Assembly: GCF_900169525.1 (NCBI RefSeq)
Contig: NZ_LT821240.1
Location: 507,684 to 571,683 of the forward strand
Source: Corynebacterium pacaense
GTDB lineage: Bacteria; Actinomycetota; Actinomycetes; Mycobacteriales; Mycobacteriaceae
Length of the DNA stretch: 64,000 bases
Direction: 5' to 3'
In this document: positions 1-11,442 of the stretch, piece by piece
How positions within the stretch are numbered: the first letter of the stretch is position 1
Layout of the letters: every line of letters starts with the position of its first letter
Notes under the pieces: generated by a model
Database searches by the model: none
Seen by the model: only the letters and a program-made list of their open reading frames with translations
What the model was told of the DNA's origin: nothing
Position numbers and translations under genes: made by a program

Positions 1-1311
<1,311 letters not shown>

Positions 1312-2289
1312 CTAGTCACTTTCTCCGCTGTCGTTCAGCGCACCAGCGCCGCCGACAATCTCTGTGATTTCCTGGGTGATCTGTGCCTGACGGGCCGCAT
1401 TGGCCACGCGGGAAAGGTCGTTGACCAGTGCAGTCGCGTTGTCAGTTGCAGACTTCATCGCGTTTCGACGTGAAGCAGACTCTGCTGCGGCGGACTCCAG
1501 GAACATGGAGTACAGCCTGCGGGACACGTACTTGGGAAGCAGGGCCTCCAGCAGCGTGTCCGCGTCCGGTTCGAACTCATAGTCGGGCTCGACGGTCCCC
1601 GAATCTGTGAGGAAATCCTCGCTCGGGACGAACAGTTCGTCTTCGATGACCGGCTCGATCGGAAGCAGCTGGTGCACCACCGGGTTCTGAGTCAGCATGG
1701 ACACGAACTCGGTATAAACCACGTGGACCTGATCGAAACCCTGAACATCCTGGCCCTCGGGTGAATTCACACCGTCGCGCCACTTCGCCTCGCCCTTGGA
1801 GCTGGCGATAAAGCCGTCGATCAGATGGCGGCGCACGTCGTGGGTCAGTTCCCAGCTCGGGTTCTGCGAAAACCCGGTCCAGGACCCCGCGAGATCCTCC
1901 TCGCGGAAGTTGTAGTAACCCACGCCCTTGCCACCGGTGACATAACGAACCACCTCGTAGCCACTCTCGACGAGGAGCTTCTCCAGCTCCGCCGCCTTCT
2001 TGAGCACATTGTGGTTGTAGCCTCCGGCCATGCCGCGGTCAGAGGTGACCACAAGCACGGCGGCCCGGTTGCCACCCTCACGCTCATGCAGCATCGGGTT
2101 GTCGAGCGAGCTTGCCGACGCGAGACGTTCCAGAACCCTCTGGATGTCCTCGGCGTACGGTGCGGCCGCCGCGACACGACCCTGTGCCTTGGTGATGCGA
2201 GAGGTGGCGATGAGCTCCTGAGCCTTTGTGATCTTCTTGGTTGAATTGACCGAACGGATTCGATCGCGTAGTTCGCGAAGATTAGCCAT
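1312..2289 (-). CDS. atpG: ATP synthase F1 subunit gamma
   Basis: Central rotor shaft that couples proton flow through Fo to catalysis in the alpha3beta3 head. It has 325 residues. The N-terminal helix with MANLRELRDRIRSVNSTKKI and the C-terminal helix with RQAQITQEITEIVGGAGAL are the paired coiled coil typical of gamma. An acidic insert around residues 195-240 (EDELFVPSEDF...EFEPDADTLL) is characteristic of actinobacterial gamma subunits. The ATG at 2289 is in the usual family position. There are 57 bases between the atpA stop and this start, and three bases between its stop and atpD. Confidence 0.97.
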   Translation of the reverse strand: MANLRELRDRIRSVNSTKKITKAQELIATSRITKAQGRVAAAAPYAEDIQRVLERLASASSLDNPMLHEREGGNRAAVLVVTSDRGMAGGYNHNVLKKAAELEKLLVESGYEVVRYVTGGKGVGYYNFREEDLAGSWTGFSQNPSWELTHDVRRHLIDGFIASSKGEAKWRDGVNSPEGQDVQGFDQVHVVYTEFVSMLTQNPVVHQLLPIEPVIEDELFVPSEDFLTDSGTVEPDYEFEPDADTLLEALLPKYVSRRLYSMFLESAAAESASRRNAMKSATDNATALVNDLSRVANAARQAQITQEITEIVGGAGALNDSGESD

Positions 2290-2346
2290 GGTTCAAACGC
2301 CTCCCTTCAGTTGCTTGGACAGTCATGTGTTTGAGGCTCTCTGCCT

Positions 2347-3990
2347 TTACTTCTTGCTGACCTTGCGGGAAACGGAGAGCTGGCTCTTCTGCACCTGGCC
2401 CGCATCGAGTGCGTCGACATCGGGTTCATTGATCACGGGGGTGCCATCGGTGGTCTGGAAGGTGCCCTTGAACTCCTCGGTCGCCTTGAGCAGCGCGTCC
2501 TTGGACTCGTCGGAGAGTGCAGCGCCACCGTCGATCTGCTGGTACACCTGCGGCGTGTTGGAACGCAGGTACTGCTGCAGCTCGGCCTCGAAGCGGCGGA
2601 CGTCATCGACGGGAACGTTGTCGAAGGCGCCCTCGCCGGCGAGGAAGAGGGAGACGATCTGGTACTCAACGGACTGAGGTGCGTTCTCAGCCTGGATCAG
2701 CAGCTGAACGAGGCGCTGACCGCGCTCAAGCTGTGCCTTGGAGGCGGCGTCCAGATCGGAGGCGAAGGTGGCGAATGCCTCCAGGTCACGGTAGGCGGCC
2801 AGGTCCAGACGGAGTGAACCGGCAACCTTCTTCATGCCCTTGGTCTGTGCGGCACCGCCGACACGGGAAACCGAGATACCGACGTTGATGGCCGGGCGCA
2901 CGCCTCGGTTGAACAGGTCGGATTCCAGGAAGACCTGACCATCGGTGATGGAGATGACGTTGGTCGGGATGAAGGCGGAGACGTCGTTGGCCTTGGTCTC
3001 AATGATCGGCAGTGCGGTGATCGAACCGCCGCCGAGCTCATCGTTGAGCTTCGCCGCACGCTCCAGCAGACGGGAGTGCAGGTAGAAGACGTCGCCCGGG
3101 TATGCCTCGCGGCCCGGCGGGCGGCGCAGCAGCAGGGAGATCGCACGGTAGGCCTCGGCCTGCTTGGTCAGATCATCGTAGATGACCAGGACGTGATCGC
3201 CCTGGTACATCCAGTGCTGGGCGAGAGCGGCACCGGCGAAGGGTGCGAGCCACTTGAAGCCCGCAGCGTCGGAGGCGGGAGCGGCCACGATGGTGGTGTA
3301 CTCCAGGGCGCCCTGCTCCTCGAGGGTCTTGCGCAGGGCCGCAATGGTGGAGCCCTTCTGTCCGATGGCGACGTAGATGCAGCGGACCTGCTTCGTCTTG
3401 TCGCCGGACTCCCAGTTCGCCTTCTGGTTGAGGATGGTGTCGATGCAGACCGCGGTCTTGCCGGTCTTGCGGTCACCGATGATCAGCTGGCGCTGTCCAC
3501 GGCCGATCGGGGTCATTGCATCGATGGCCTTGATGCCGGTGGCCATGGGCTCCTCGACGGGCTGACGCTGAAGCACACCCGGTGCCTGCAGTTCAAGGAC
3601 GCGGTCCTCTTCAGCCTCGATTACGCCCAGTCCGTCGATCGGCTGGCCAAGTGGGTTGATGACGCGACCCAGGAATGCCTCGCCGACGGGGATGGACAGA
3701 ACCTCTCCCGTACGGCGTACCTGGTCGCCTTCCTTCAGTAGCTCGTAGTTACCCAGGACCACGACACCGACGGAGGCGGTATCGAGGTTCTGCGCGACGC
3801 CGATGACGCCGCCCGGGAATTCGAGGAGCTCATTCGTCATTACGGACGGGAGGCCCGAAACCTGGGCGATACCGTCAGCTGCCGAAATGACCACGCCGAC
3901 CTCCTCACGGGAGGCCTCCGCGGAGTAGCTCGAGGTGTAGTTCGCTATCGCGCTACGGATCTCATCGGAGGAGATCGTCAGCTCCGCCAT
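2347..3990 (-). CDS. atpA: ATP synthase F1 subunit alpha
   Basis: Non-catalytic nucleotide-binding subunit of F1, 547 residues from the chosen ATG at 3990. That start gives [15 protein letters not shown], the usual alpha N-terminus, and has AGGAAG just upstream. An in-frame extension to 4053 is possible but would overlap atpH and add 21 non-conserved residues. The P-loop GDRKTGKTA and the motifs of the alpha/beta nucleotide-binding fold are present. The C-terminal tail after the conserved core is long, as in other corynebacteria. It lies between atpH (59-base gap) and atpG in the atp operon. Confidence 0.97.
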   Translation of the reverse strand: MAELTISSDEIRSAIANYTSSYSAEASREEVGVVISAADGIAQVSGLPSVMTNELLEFPGGVIGVAQNLDTASVGVVVLGNYELLKEGDQVRRTGEVLSIPVGEAFLGRVINPLGQPIDGLGVIEAEEDRVLELQAPGVLQRQPVEEPMATGIKAIDAMTPIGRGQRQLIIGDRKTGKTAVCIDTILNQKANWESGDKTKQVRCIYVAIGQKGSTIAALRKTLEEQGALEYTTIVAAPASDAAGFKWLAPFAGAALAQHWMYQGDHVLVIYDDLTKQAEAYRAISLLLRRPPGREAYPGDVFYLHSRLLERAAKLNDELGGGSITALPIIETKANDVSAFIPTNVISITDGQVFLESDLFNRGVRPAINVGISVSRVGGAAQTKGMKKVAGSLRLDLAAYRDLEAFATFASDLDAASKAQLERGQRLVQLLIQAENAPQSVEYQIVSLFLAGEGAFDNVPVDDVRRFEAELQQYLRSNTPQVYQQIDGGAALSDESKDALLKATEEFKGTFQTTDGTPVINEPDVDALDAGQVQKSQLSVSRKVSKK

Positions 3991-4049
3991 GTTCTTCCTG
4001 CTCTCGGTTGTTTCTTCCAGCATTACATTTGTCAAAGAGTCGTCGTGTC

Positions 4050-4877
4050 TCAAACGAAGCTCTCGCGGAGGCGCTCGAGCTTACCCGAGGTGCTTCCGTC
4101 GATTACTTCATCTCCGACGCGGATAACCATGCCACCGAGGAGGCTGGTATCAACCTCGGAGTGGATGCTCATCGCACGACCATAAATTCGTCCCAGCTTC
4201 TCAGCCAGCGCCTGCTGCTGTCCCTCGTTGAGTGCAGTCGCGGAGACGACGTGGGCAACGGAACGACCCTGCAGCGCGGCTGCGGCGTCGGCCAGGGCCG
4301 ATACATCATCAATCGGATTGCGCTCGGGGCGACCGATGACCTGGAGCGCCAGGGCCTCGGTGACAGCCGTCACCTTGCCGTAGAGCACCTTGGCCAGCAG
4401 ATCGCGGCGTCGTGCCGAATCGGAGTTGCGATCTGAGAGCAGCTGGGTCAGCTCGCCCTCGTGATCCAGGATTCGACTGAGCCGGAACAGCTCGTCCTCA
4501 ACCTGGCCGAGCTGCCCCTGCTTCTCCGCGGAGCGGAGGAGGGCGCGACGTCCGAGTTCGACGAGACCGGTGCGGAATTCACGCGGGGTGGACCAGGTCT
4601 GCTCCGCGGCGTCCTTGAGGAGCTCGAGAACCGATGGGCTCACCTTTCCGGCGAACACGGCCCCGATGAGACCGATGCGCTGCTGCGCCTCCCTAGAGGA
4701 ATCAGCCACTGCGACACGCAGACCGCGGTTGTCGTCGAGAACCTCGACGACGTCGAAGAGTTCGGTTCCAGCCTGGGCGGCAACAGCTACGGCGTTGTCT
4801 GCTCCGTTAAGAGCCGCGTCCAGATCGGACGCTACCTTTGCCAATGCCTCGCGGCTCGCTGCGTGCATGTCGCTCAC
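4050..4877 (-). CDS. atpH: ATP synthase F1 subunit delta
   Basis: Peripheral-stalk subunit joining the F1 head to the b subunits. From the GTG at 4877 it has 275 residues; that GTG overlaps the atpF stop codon as GTGA, which favours translational coupling. An ATG at 4868 ([13 protein letters not shown]) matches how corynebacterial delta proteins usually begin and would give 272 residues, so the start is uncertain by three codons. The C-terminal signature [18 protein letters not shown] is the conserved OSCP/delta ending. It is longer than the roughly 180 residues of enteric delta, as is normal in Actinobacteria. Confidence 0.95.
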   Translation of the reverse strand: MSDMHAASREALAKVASDLDAALNGADNAVAVAAQAGTELFDVVEVLDDNRGLRVAVADSSREAQQRIGLIGAVFAGKVSPSVLELLKDAAEQTWSTPREFRTGLVELGRRALLRSAEKQGQLGQVEDELFRLSRILDHEGELTQLLSDRNSDSARRRDLLAKVLYGKVTAVTEALALQVIGRPERNPIDDVSALADAAAALQGRSVAHVVSATALNEGQQQALAEKLGRIYGRAMSIHSEVDTSLLGGMVIRVGDEVIDGSTSGKLERLRESFV

Positions 4878-5446
4878 TTTCCGTTCGGTGCCACAGTATC
4901 GAGGTCAGCCAGGAAGCGGTCGATCGTGCCGGAGCGCTTGACGTCCTCGGAGAGCTGGTCTCCGAGCAGGTGCTCAGCCAGGTTGATCGAGTTCTGTCCC
5001 ATTTCGCGACGCAGGTCGTTGACGATCTGCTCGCGCTGGGCAAGAAGCTGCTTCGTGCCGGACTCGATGATGCGGTCGCTCTCCTCGTTGGCCTTGTCCT
5101 TCAGTTCCGCTTCGATCGCCTTGCCGCGTTCGCGGGCCTGTTCGCGGATCTCAGCGGCCTCGGTGCGGGCCTCGGCGAGCTGTGCGTTGTACTTCTCAAG
5201 GGCAGCCTTGGCCTCGGCCTGTGCGGCCTCTGCTCGCTGGATGCCGCCCTTGATCCGGTCCTCACGCTCGGTCAGGACCTCCTGGAACTTCGGAAGGACA
5301 AACTTCCAGAAGACGATCAGGATGATCAGAAACGGAATGAGGGACCAGACGATGTCATAGTACTTGGGCAGCAGAATGGAGTTGCCGCTCTCCAGGGGGA
5401 GGACGTCGGCATTCGCATGCGCAAGGTAGTAAATGGGGTTCGCCAT
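4874..5446 (-). CDS. atpF: ATP synthase Fo subunit b
   Basis: Peripheral stalk subunit, 190 residues. After a short N-terminal segment, one membrane helix (about residues 33-52, [19 protein letters not shown]) anchors the protein. The remainder is a long Ala/Glu/Lys/Arg-rich helix that dimerises and contacts delta. It starts 29 bases after the atpE stop, and its stop overlaps the atpH start by four bases. Confidence 0.96.
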   Translation of the reverse strand: MANPIYYLAHANADVLPLESGNSILLPKYYDIVWSLIPFLIILIVFWKFVLPKFQEVLTEREDRIKGGIQRAEAAQAEAKAALEKYNAQLAEARTEAAEIREQARERGKAIEAELKDKANEESDRIIESGTKQLLAQREQIVNDLRREMGQNSINLAEHLLGDQLSEDVKRSGTIDRFLADLDTVAPNGK

Positions 5447-5475
5447 GGTGTACCAGCTTTCGGTTGGTCAGCTGA

Positions 5476-5754
<279 letters not shown>

Positions 5755-5833
5755 CTAAGAGGTATTAAATGGGGTTATTCAGTTGACCGTGTGGTCCGCG
5801 CCTACCCGGTGACCGGGAAGCCTTTGATCCTCA

Positions 5834-6646
5834 TCAGTGCGAGTCCGCATGCAGCGATAGTTCGATGTACACCGCAACCAGCAGGGCGAAGATATACGCC
5901 TGCAGGAAGATGACGATGCACTCGTACACTGTGAACGCGACGGCTGCGAGAATGGTCACACCGGACAGGGCGGTCCAGCCGTTGAACTGCCAGAAGAAGA
6001 AGTTCGTGGCAGAGTACAGCAGAACCAGAATGAGGTGTCCGGCAAGGAAGTTGGCCATCAAACGCAGTGCCAGGGTAACCGGCCGCAGGATGAAGGTGGA
6101 GAAACACTCGATCGGAATCACGAGCACGTGGAGTGCAGGTGGAATATTCGGAACCACGATCGAGGACTTGATGTACTTGAAGAATCCATAGCGCTTGGCA
6201 CCCGCATAGATGAAAGCGATGTAACCGGCGACTGCCATGATGATCGGCATACCGATGCGGGCGTTGGGCGAGATGTTGAGACCAGGAATGATCGTGGTCA
6301 AGTTCATCATCAGGGTGGCGAAGAAAATGGTCGCCAGGATCGGAAGGAAACGGCGGCCCTCCTTCTTACCCAGAATGTCCTCTGCAATGTGGATACGAAC
6401 GAAATCGAGCGCGTACTCCGCGATGTTCTGAACGCCATGCGGAATCAGCTTCGGCTTACGCATGGCCCAAAGGAAGAAGACCACCACGATCGCCGTCACG
6501 AGAAGACGGATCAGCATCAGGCGGTCAAGTGCGAACCAACCGTTGGCAAAGTCAGCGAACAACAGGTCCACTACCTTGCCATCTTCGGTCACGTGCCCCG
6601 GGAAAAATTCGGCGTCCAAATTCGGGGCGTGGAATTCACCCTTCAT
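5834..6646 (-). CDS. atpB: ATP synthase Fo subunit a
   Basis: Stator membrane subunit that forms the proton half-channels, 270 residues. The signature LALRLMANFLAGH contains the essential arginine that faces the c-ring glutamate. Several hydrophobic helices are visible, and the C-terminus ends YIELSLHADSH. I chose the ATG at 6646 (MKGEFHAPNLDAEFFPG) because it gives the standard family N-terminus. The frame stays open to 6793, but the extra 49 residues are Arg/Cys-rich and unlike any a subunit. No strong ribosome-binding site precedes the chosen ATG. It is the first gene of the structural atp operon proper. Confidence 0.95.
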   Translation of the reverse strand: MKGEFHAPNLDAEFFPGHVTEDGKVVDLLFADFANGWFALDRLMLIRLLVTAIVVVFFLWAMRKPKLIPHGVQNIAEYALDFVRIHIAEDILGKKEGRRFLPILATIFFATLMMNLTTIIPGLNISPNARIGMPIIMAVAGYIAFIYAGAKRYGFFKYIKSSIVVPNIPPALHVLVIPIECFSTFILRPVTLALRLMANFLAGHLILVLLYSATNFFFWQFNGWTALSGVTILAAVAFTVYECIVIFLQAYIFALLVAVYIELSLHADSH

Positions 6647-7176
6647 GGACAGTGTTGTAACGCTCAGCGTTCTCTCCCGTGTTCGGGCCGTGCACGCGTG
6701 TTTTGTGCACGGTGCGATGGACGTCTGAAAAACTCTCTGCGATCGTAACGGACTCCGTCGCACATCAGCGCAACGATCACAGGGGACGTGCACCGTGAAT
6801 GCTTTTCGACGTGCTCAGTCTGCTGCTTCCAAGCTCCACGGCTCAACCCGCGTTATAGACTAACAGGTGATTTCAGCTTTTATCCACGCGGGGCGGGGGC
6901 AGGCGAATTTCTTGTTCCCCGGGCCTCGGGAAACCGTGAATGAACAGGCGTTTTACGCTTCTGTTAGGTGTGTCACAGGGCGATTTTAACGAACATTCGG
7001 GGGTAGAGATTTTCCACCCATGCCCGGGACGACCCACCGGGAATGCACAGGTTTCCGCTGGTCACGGCTGAAATGTTGCCGAAATGTTGTCATTCCCCGT
7101 CGGGAGGGGGAAATCGGAAAAACGGACATCCGGATCTGTGGCCTTTCCCCCATTCGTGCCGGGAAGGCGCCGGTGC
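6647..7176 (-). promoter_or_regulatory. atpB upstream region with a candidate promoter
   Basis: This 530-base stretch between atpI and atpB holds no convincing gene; the open frames in it lack family features. On the minus strand there is a TATAAC hexamer (plus 6852-6857) suitable as a -10 element. No good -35 stands about 17 bases upstream, which is common for corynebacterial sigma-A promoters. If used, it would give an atpB leader of about 200 nt. I saw no hairpin followed by a T-run after atpI, so readthrough from the rho/wecA side is also possible. Confidence 0.35.
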
Positions 7177-7653
7177 TCAGCCGACGTAGGTGACGCGGGA
7201 GGTGATAACCCCCCACACCTCGGTACCCAGGACGACCACGAGGGCAAGGACTACCGTGACAAACAGCGCGGTGCGGTCGTAGAACTCCATGTCCTGGATC
7301 AGGAAGAGAACAACGAGCAGGACGACGATCTTCAACAGCCAGCTGCCCAGGACCACGGCCCCCGTCGTGGACACCGTCGTATTCGAGGTCAGCAGGACGC
7401 TCAGTGCCGTGAGCAGGACGAAACCGCCACCGATGGCGGCCCCGATCAGCACCCCCCAGATCCCCGGGAGATCCCGCACAAAAGAGATCCCCGGGAGATC
7501 CCGCACCCCACCCCAGACGGCGAGCGAGATCACGGTGATGATGACAAGGCCCACCGAGCCGAACTTCACCGCCCGCAGCAGCGGTCGCCGGTGATCGTCG
7601 AATTCGGACCCGTCGACGGGAGGTTCTGATGCGGCAGCTTGTTCTTTCGTCAC
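7177..7653 (-). CDS. atpI: AtpI-like F1Fo ATP synthase accessory membrane protein
   Basis: Small membrane protein with four predicted helices just upstream of atpBEFHAGD. In that position AtpI helps assemble the c-ring or supply magnesium in other bacteria. The GTG at 7653 is preferred because AGGA lies nine bases upstream, giving 158 residues. A GTG at 7674 without such a site would add seven. A hydrophilic N-terminus of about 30 residues precedes the first helix. The loop between helices 1 and 2 holds a nine-residue tandem duplication (RDLPGISFV then RDLPGIWGV). The name rests on position and topology, since the sequence of this family is poorly conserved. Confidence 0.72.
   Translation of the reverse strand: MTKEQAAASEPPVDGSEFDDHRRPLLRAVKFGSVGLVIITVISLAVWGGVRDLPGISFVRDLPGIWGVLIGAAIGGGFVLLTALSVLLTSNTTVSTTGAVVLGSWLLKIVVLLVVLFLIQDMEFYDRTALFVTVVLALVVVLGTEVWGVITSRVTYVG
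7458..7506. repeat. 27-bp in-frame tandem duplication inside atpI
   Basis: Two identical 22-base copies lie at 7458-7479 and 7485-7506, separated by five bases, so the period is 27 bases (nine codons). On the coding strand each copy encodes VRDLPGI in the loop between the first two membrane helices. The exact identity suggests a recent slippage or duplication event. An assembly artefact is possible but not indicated. Confidence 0.9.
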
Positions 7654-7704
7654 GTCGGACGATCCTACCGCCACTGCGTGGCAATCAGATAACAGCTGTG
7701 GAAA

Positions 7705-8847
7705 TCAAGAATTGGCCCTTGACCCGCGGAGTACGGGGATCGCGGTGAGCACGGCGGCGCCCACCAGTCCCACCACCACCAGGCCCGCCGCGAAAAGGGG
7801 CGGGACCACGGAGAAGCCGACCGCGCCAAAGGCCACCACGGTCACCCACATGTAGAGCACCAGCACCACGCGGCGGTGGGTGTGCCCGATTCTAAGCAGC
7901 CGGTGGTGCAGGTGCATCTTGTCGGGGGCGAAGGGCGATTCGCCCTTGCGCACCCTCCTGATCACGGCCATGACCAGGTCGAGCAGCGGAATTGCGACCG
8001 CCGCCAGAACCACGATGACCGGGGACATCAGCGCCACCAGGTCGACCGTTCCGTAGAGGCTCATGTTGATCTTCCCGGAAGCGGAGGTCGACGCCGCCGC
8101 CAGCAGCAATCCGATGAGCATGGAACCGCTGTCGCCCATGAAAATCCGCGAGGGTTCGAAGTTGTGCGGCAGGAATCCCGCGCAGATTCCCACCAGTGCG
8201 GCGGCGATGATTGCCGGCGGATAAGCGGAGACGGCACCGTTTTGATCGAAAAGGATCGTCAGCGAAAACACCAGGATGGCGCTTCCGGCGATCATTCCCA
8301 CCCCGGCGGCCAGCCCGTCGAGTCCATCGACGAAGTTCAGCGCGTTGATCAGAGCCACGGTGAACAGTGCCGTGATGACGGTCGACTGCACCTGGTCCAT
8401 GATCAGAGTCGTCCCACCGCCGAAGGGGATGTAGAGCATGGTCCAGGAAAGGCCCAACAGGCTCATCACCACCGCACCGAGAATCTGCCCGACCAGTTTG
8501 GTCATCGCGTCGAGATCGAAGAGATCATCGAGAGCGCCGACGACCACGATCACGAATCCTGCCCAGATCACCGCGTTCATCTCGGGTGTGACGGGCATGA
8601 ACCCCCGGGTCAGGGCCGGAAGCTGGTCCGCAACGAACACGGCACCGAGAAAGCCGCTGAACATGGCCACCCCGCCGAGCCGCGGTTTGGGCTGGGTGTG
8701 CACATCGCGGTCACGGATCTCGTTGAGTCGGCCGCTGCGCACCAGCGCCGTGCGGATGATACCGGTTGTCAGGTACGTGATGGCGGCGGCGACCAGGAGC
8801 ACCAGCCCCAGTTCCCGTAGCGGGATCCCCGCAAACCCGGCGCCCAT
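7705..8847 (-). CDS. wecA: Undecaprenyl-/decaprenyl-phosphate GlcNAc-1-phosphate transferase
   Basis: Polytopic membrane enzyme of the MraY/WecA family, 380 residues. It transfers a sugar-1-phosphate from UDP-GlcNAc to polyprenyl phosphate, in mycolata the first step of the arabinogalactan linker unit. Visible family features are the N-terminal PKPRLGGVAMFSG, the GALDDLFDLD aspartate motif, the NFVDGLDGLAAG motif, GDSGSMLIG, and the cytoplasmic KMHLHHRLL near the C-terminus. Its ATG abuts the ywlC stop (TAGATG), so the two are translationally coupled. The position between ywlC and the atp operon is conserved in corynebacteria and mycobacteria. Confidence 0.93.
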   Translation of the reverse strand: MGAGFAGIPLRELGLVLLVAAAITYLTTGIIRTALVRSGRLNEIRDRDVHTQPKPRLGGVAMFSGFLGAVFVADQLPALTRGFMPVTPEMNAVIWAGFVIVVVGALDDLFDLDAMTKLVGQILGAVVMSLLGLSWTMLYIPFGGGTTLIMDQVQSTVITALFTVALINALNFVDGLDGLAAGVGMIAGSAILVFSLTILFDQNGAVSAYPPAIIAAALVGICAGFLPHNFEPSRIFMGDSGSMLIGLLLAAASTSASGKINMSLYGTVDLVALMSPVIVVLAAVAIPLLDLVMAVIRRVRKGESPFAPDKMHLHHRLLRIGHTHRRVVLVLYMWVTVVAFGAVGFSVVPPLFAAGLVVVGLVGAAVLTAIPVLRGSRANS

Positions 8848-9498
8848 CTAGCGCAGGCTCTCCGCCGTCACCCCCAGCACCTCACCAATGCGCTCAGCGC
8901 TGATCGCCCCCTCACGCAGCAGCTTCGGTACATCACCGGAGATGTCAACGATGGATGAGGGTTCGCCGATGGCGCACTCCCCTCCGTCAAGGTAGACGGA
9001 GACGGTTTCATTGAGCTGCTGACGGGCCTGGACCACGGTGCTCGGCGGGGTCTGCCCCGAGATGTTAGCCGAGGACACCGCCATCGGACCGGTCTGGCGG
9101 AGCAGTTCGATGGCCACCGGATGCAGGGGCATGCGCAGCATCACCGTCCCCCGCGTGTCACCGAGGTTCCACGGCAGACTGGGCGCCTGCGGGATCACGA
9201 TCGAGAGCCCGCCCGGCCAGAAGGCTTCGACCAGCGTCCGCGCCTGCGGGGTGTAGTGCTGGACCAGGCCCTGGATGGTGTCCCAGCTGCCCACGAGCAC
9301 CGGAACCGGCATGTCGGGACCCCGGTGCTTGGCGGCAAGGAGGTTGGCCACGGCCTGGTTGTTGAAGGCGTCACAGCCGAGTCCGTAGAGCGTATCAGTC
9401 GGAAGGACAACGAGCTGACCGGCCCTGACCGCATCCACTGCGGCACCGATGCCGATGGTACGGGTTTCCTGATCGGCACAGTCATAGATTCTGCTCAC
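8848..9498 (-). CDS. ywlC: L-threonylcarbamoyladenylate synthase (Sua5/YrdC family)
   Basis: Makes threonylcarbamoyl-AMP from threonine, bicarbonate and ATP for the t6A modification of ANN-decoding tRNAs. It has 216 residues. The YrdC fold is shown by LPTDTLYGLGCDA near residue 33, KHRG, and the SSANISG motif near residue 142. It lacks the long C-terminal Sua5 domain, so it is the short YrdC type with a small tail. The start is a GTG at 9498 with AGGAGA seven bases upstream. It lies 41 bases after prmC and abuts wecA. Confidence 0.92.
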   Translation of the reverse strand: MSRIYDCADQETRTIGIGAAVDAVRAGQLVVLPTDTLYGLGCDAFNNQAVANLLAAKHRGPDMPVPVLVGSWDTIQGLVQHYTPQARTLVEAFWPGGLSIVIPQAPSLPWNLGDTRGTVMLRMPLHPVAIELLRQTGPMAVSSANISGQTPPSTVVQARQQLNETVSVYLDGGECAIGEPSSIVDISGDVPKLLREGAISAERIGEVLGVTAESLR

Positions 9499-9539
9499 TG
9501 CAATTCTCCTATGTCCACTTAGCTTCTAAAAGTTCAAAA

Positions 9540-10364
9540 TCACAGCTTACTCGCCGTGACAAAGCGCGCCCGGCCCGCCAGGTCGCGCATGACACGGACC
9601 TCACCGAATCCACCGTGGTCGAGAAAGACCTGCTGGACCGCCTCGGAGGTGGAGTCATCGTGTTCGACGCCCGTCCTCCCGCCGCTGCGCAGCAGGGCGT
9701 GGATCAGATCGACCATCTTCTCAATCACATCCATCCCACTCTCCCCGCTGAAGACGGCCATGTGCGGGTCCCGGTAGACCTCCGGTTCCAGCTCACCGGT
9801 CTCCGGCACATAGGGAGGATTGGAGACCACGAGATCGACGCCACCGTGCAGCTCGGGGAGCAGCCCCGGATCGGTGGCGTCACCGATGACCAGGTTCACC
9901 CCCGGTGCCAGCTCCTCGAGGTTGCGCGCCGCCCAGCGGGCGGCCCCGGGATCCAGCTCCACCGCGGTGACGGAGGCGTCGACAAGCTCATGTGCGATGT
10001 AGGCCGCGATGGCACCGGAGCCGGTGCACAGGTCCACCACGGTTGCGGGGCGCTGGCGGACGGCCCACTCGGCCAGCACCTCCGTTTCGGGACGCGGGAT
10101 GAACACCCCGGGCCCGACCCGGAGATCGAGCGCGCCCATCGGCGCGGTTCCCAGCAGATGCTGCAGCGGGACCCGCGAACAGCGCTTGTCGACGAGCAGG
10201 TCGAAGCCCTCCGGCACCGCCTCCCGGGTGTGCAGCGCCACATTGAGCGGGGCGCAGCCCAAAAGGTGGGCGGCGATCAGCCGGGCATCGTTCGCCGGCG
10301 ACGCCACCCCGGCAGCCTCGAGCCTGGCGGCGGCGGTCCTGAGAGCCTCCCCGAGGGTGCGCAC
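9540..10364 (-). CDS. prmC: Release factor glutamine methyltransferase
   Basis: S-adenosylmethionine-dependent enzyme that N5-methylates the GGQ glutamine of release factors; its likely substrate PrfA is encoded immediately upstream. It has 274 residues from the GTG at 10364, two bases after the prfA stop. The frame is open further upstream, but only inside prfA and without family features. Motifs are FIPRPETE before the SAM fold, [12 protein letters not shown] (motif I), and the substrate-binding NPPY in [10 protein letters not shown]. It is part of the rho-prfA-prmC-ywlC-wecA run. Confidence 0.93.
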   Translation of the reverse strand: MRTLGEALRTAAARLEAAGVASPANDARLIAAHLLGCAPLNVALHTREAVPEGFDLLVDKRCSRVPLQHLLGTAPMGALDLRVGPGVFIPRPETEVLAEWAVRQRPATVVDLCTGSGAIAAYIAHELVDASVTAVELDPGAARWAARNLEELAPGVNLVIGDATDPGLLPELHGGVDLVVSNPPYVPETGELEPEVYRDPHMAVFSGESGMDVIEKMVDLIHALLRSGGRTGVEHDDSTSEAVQQVFLDHGGFGEVRVMRDLAGRARFVTASKL

Positions 10365-10365
10365 C

Positions 10366-11441
<1,076 letters not shown>

Positions 11442-11442
<1 letters not shown>

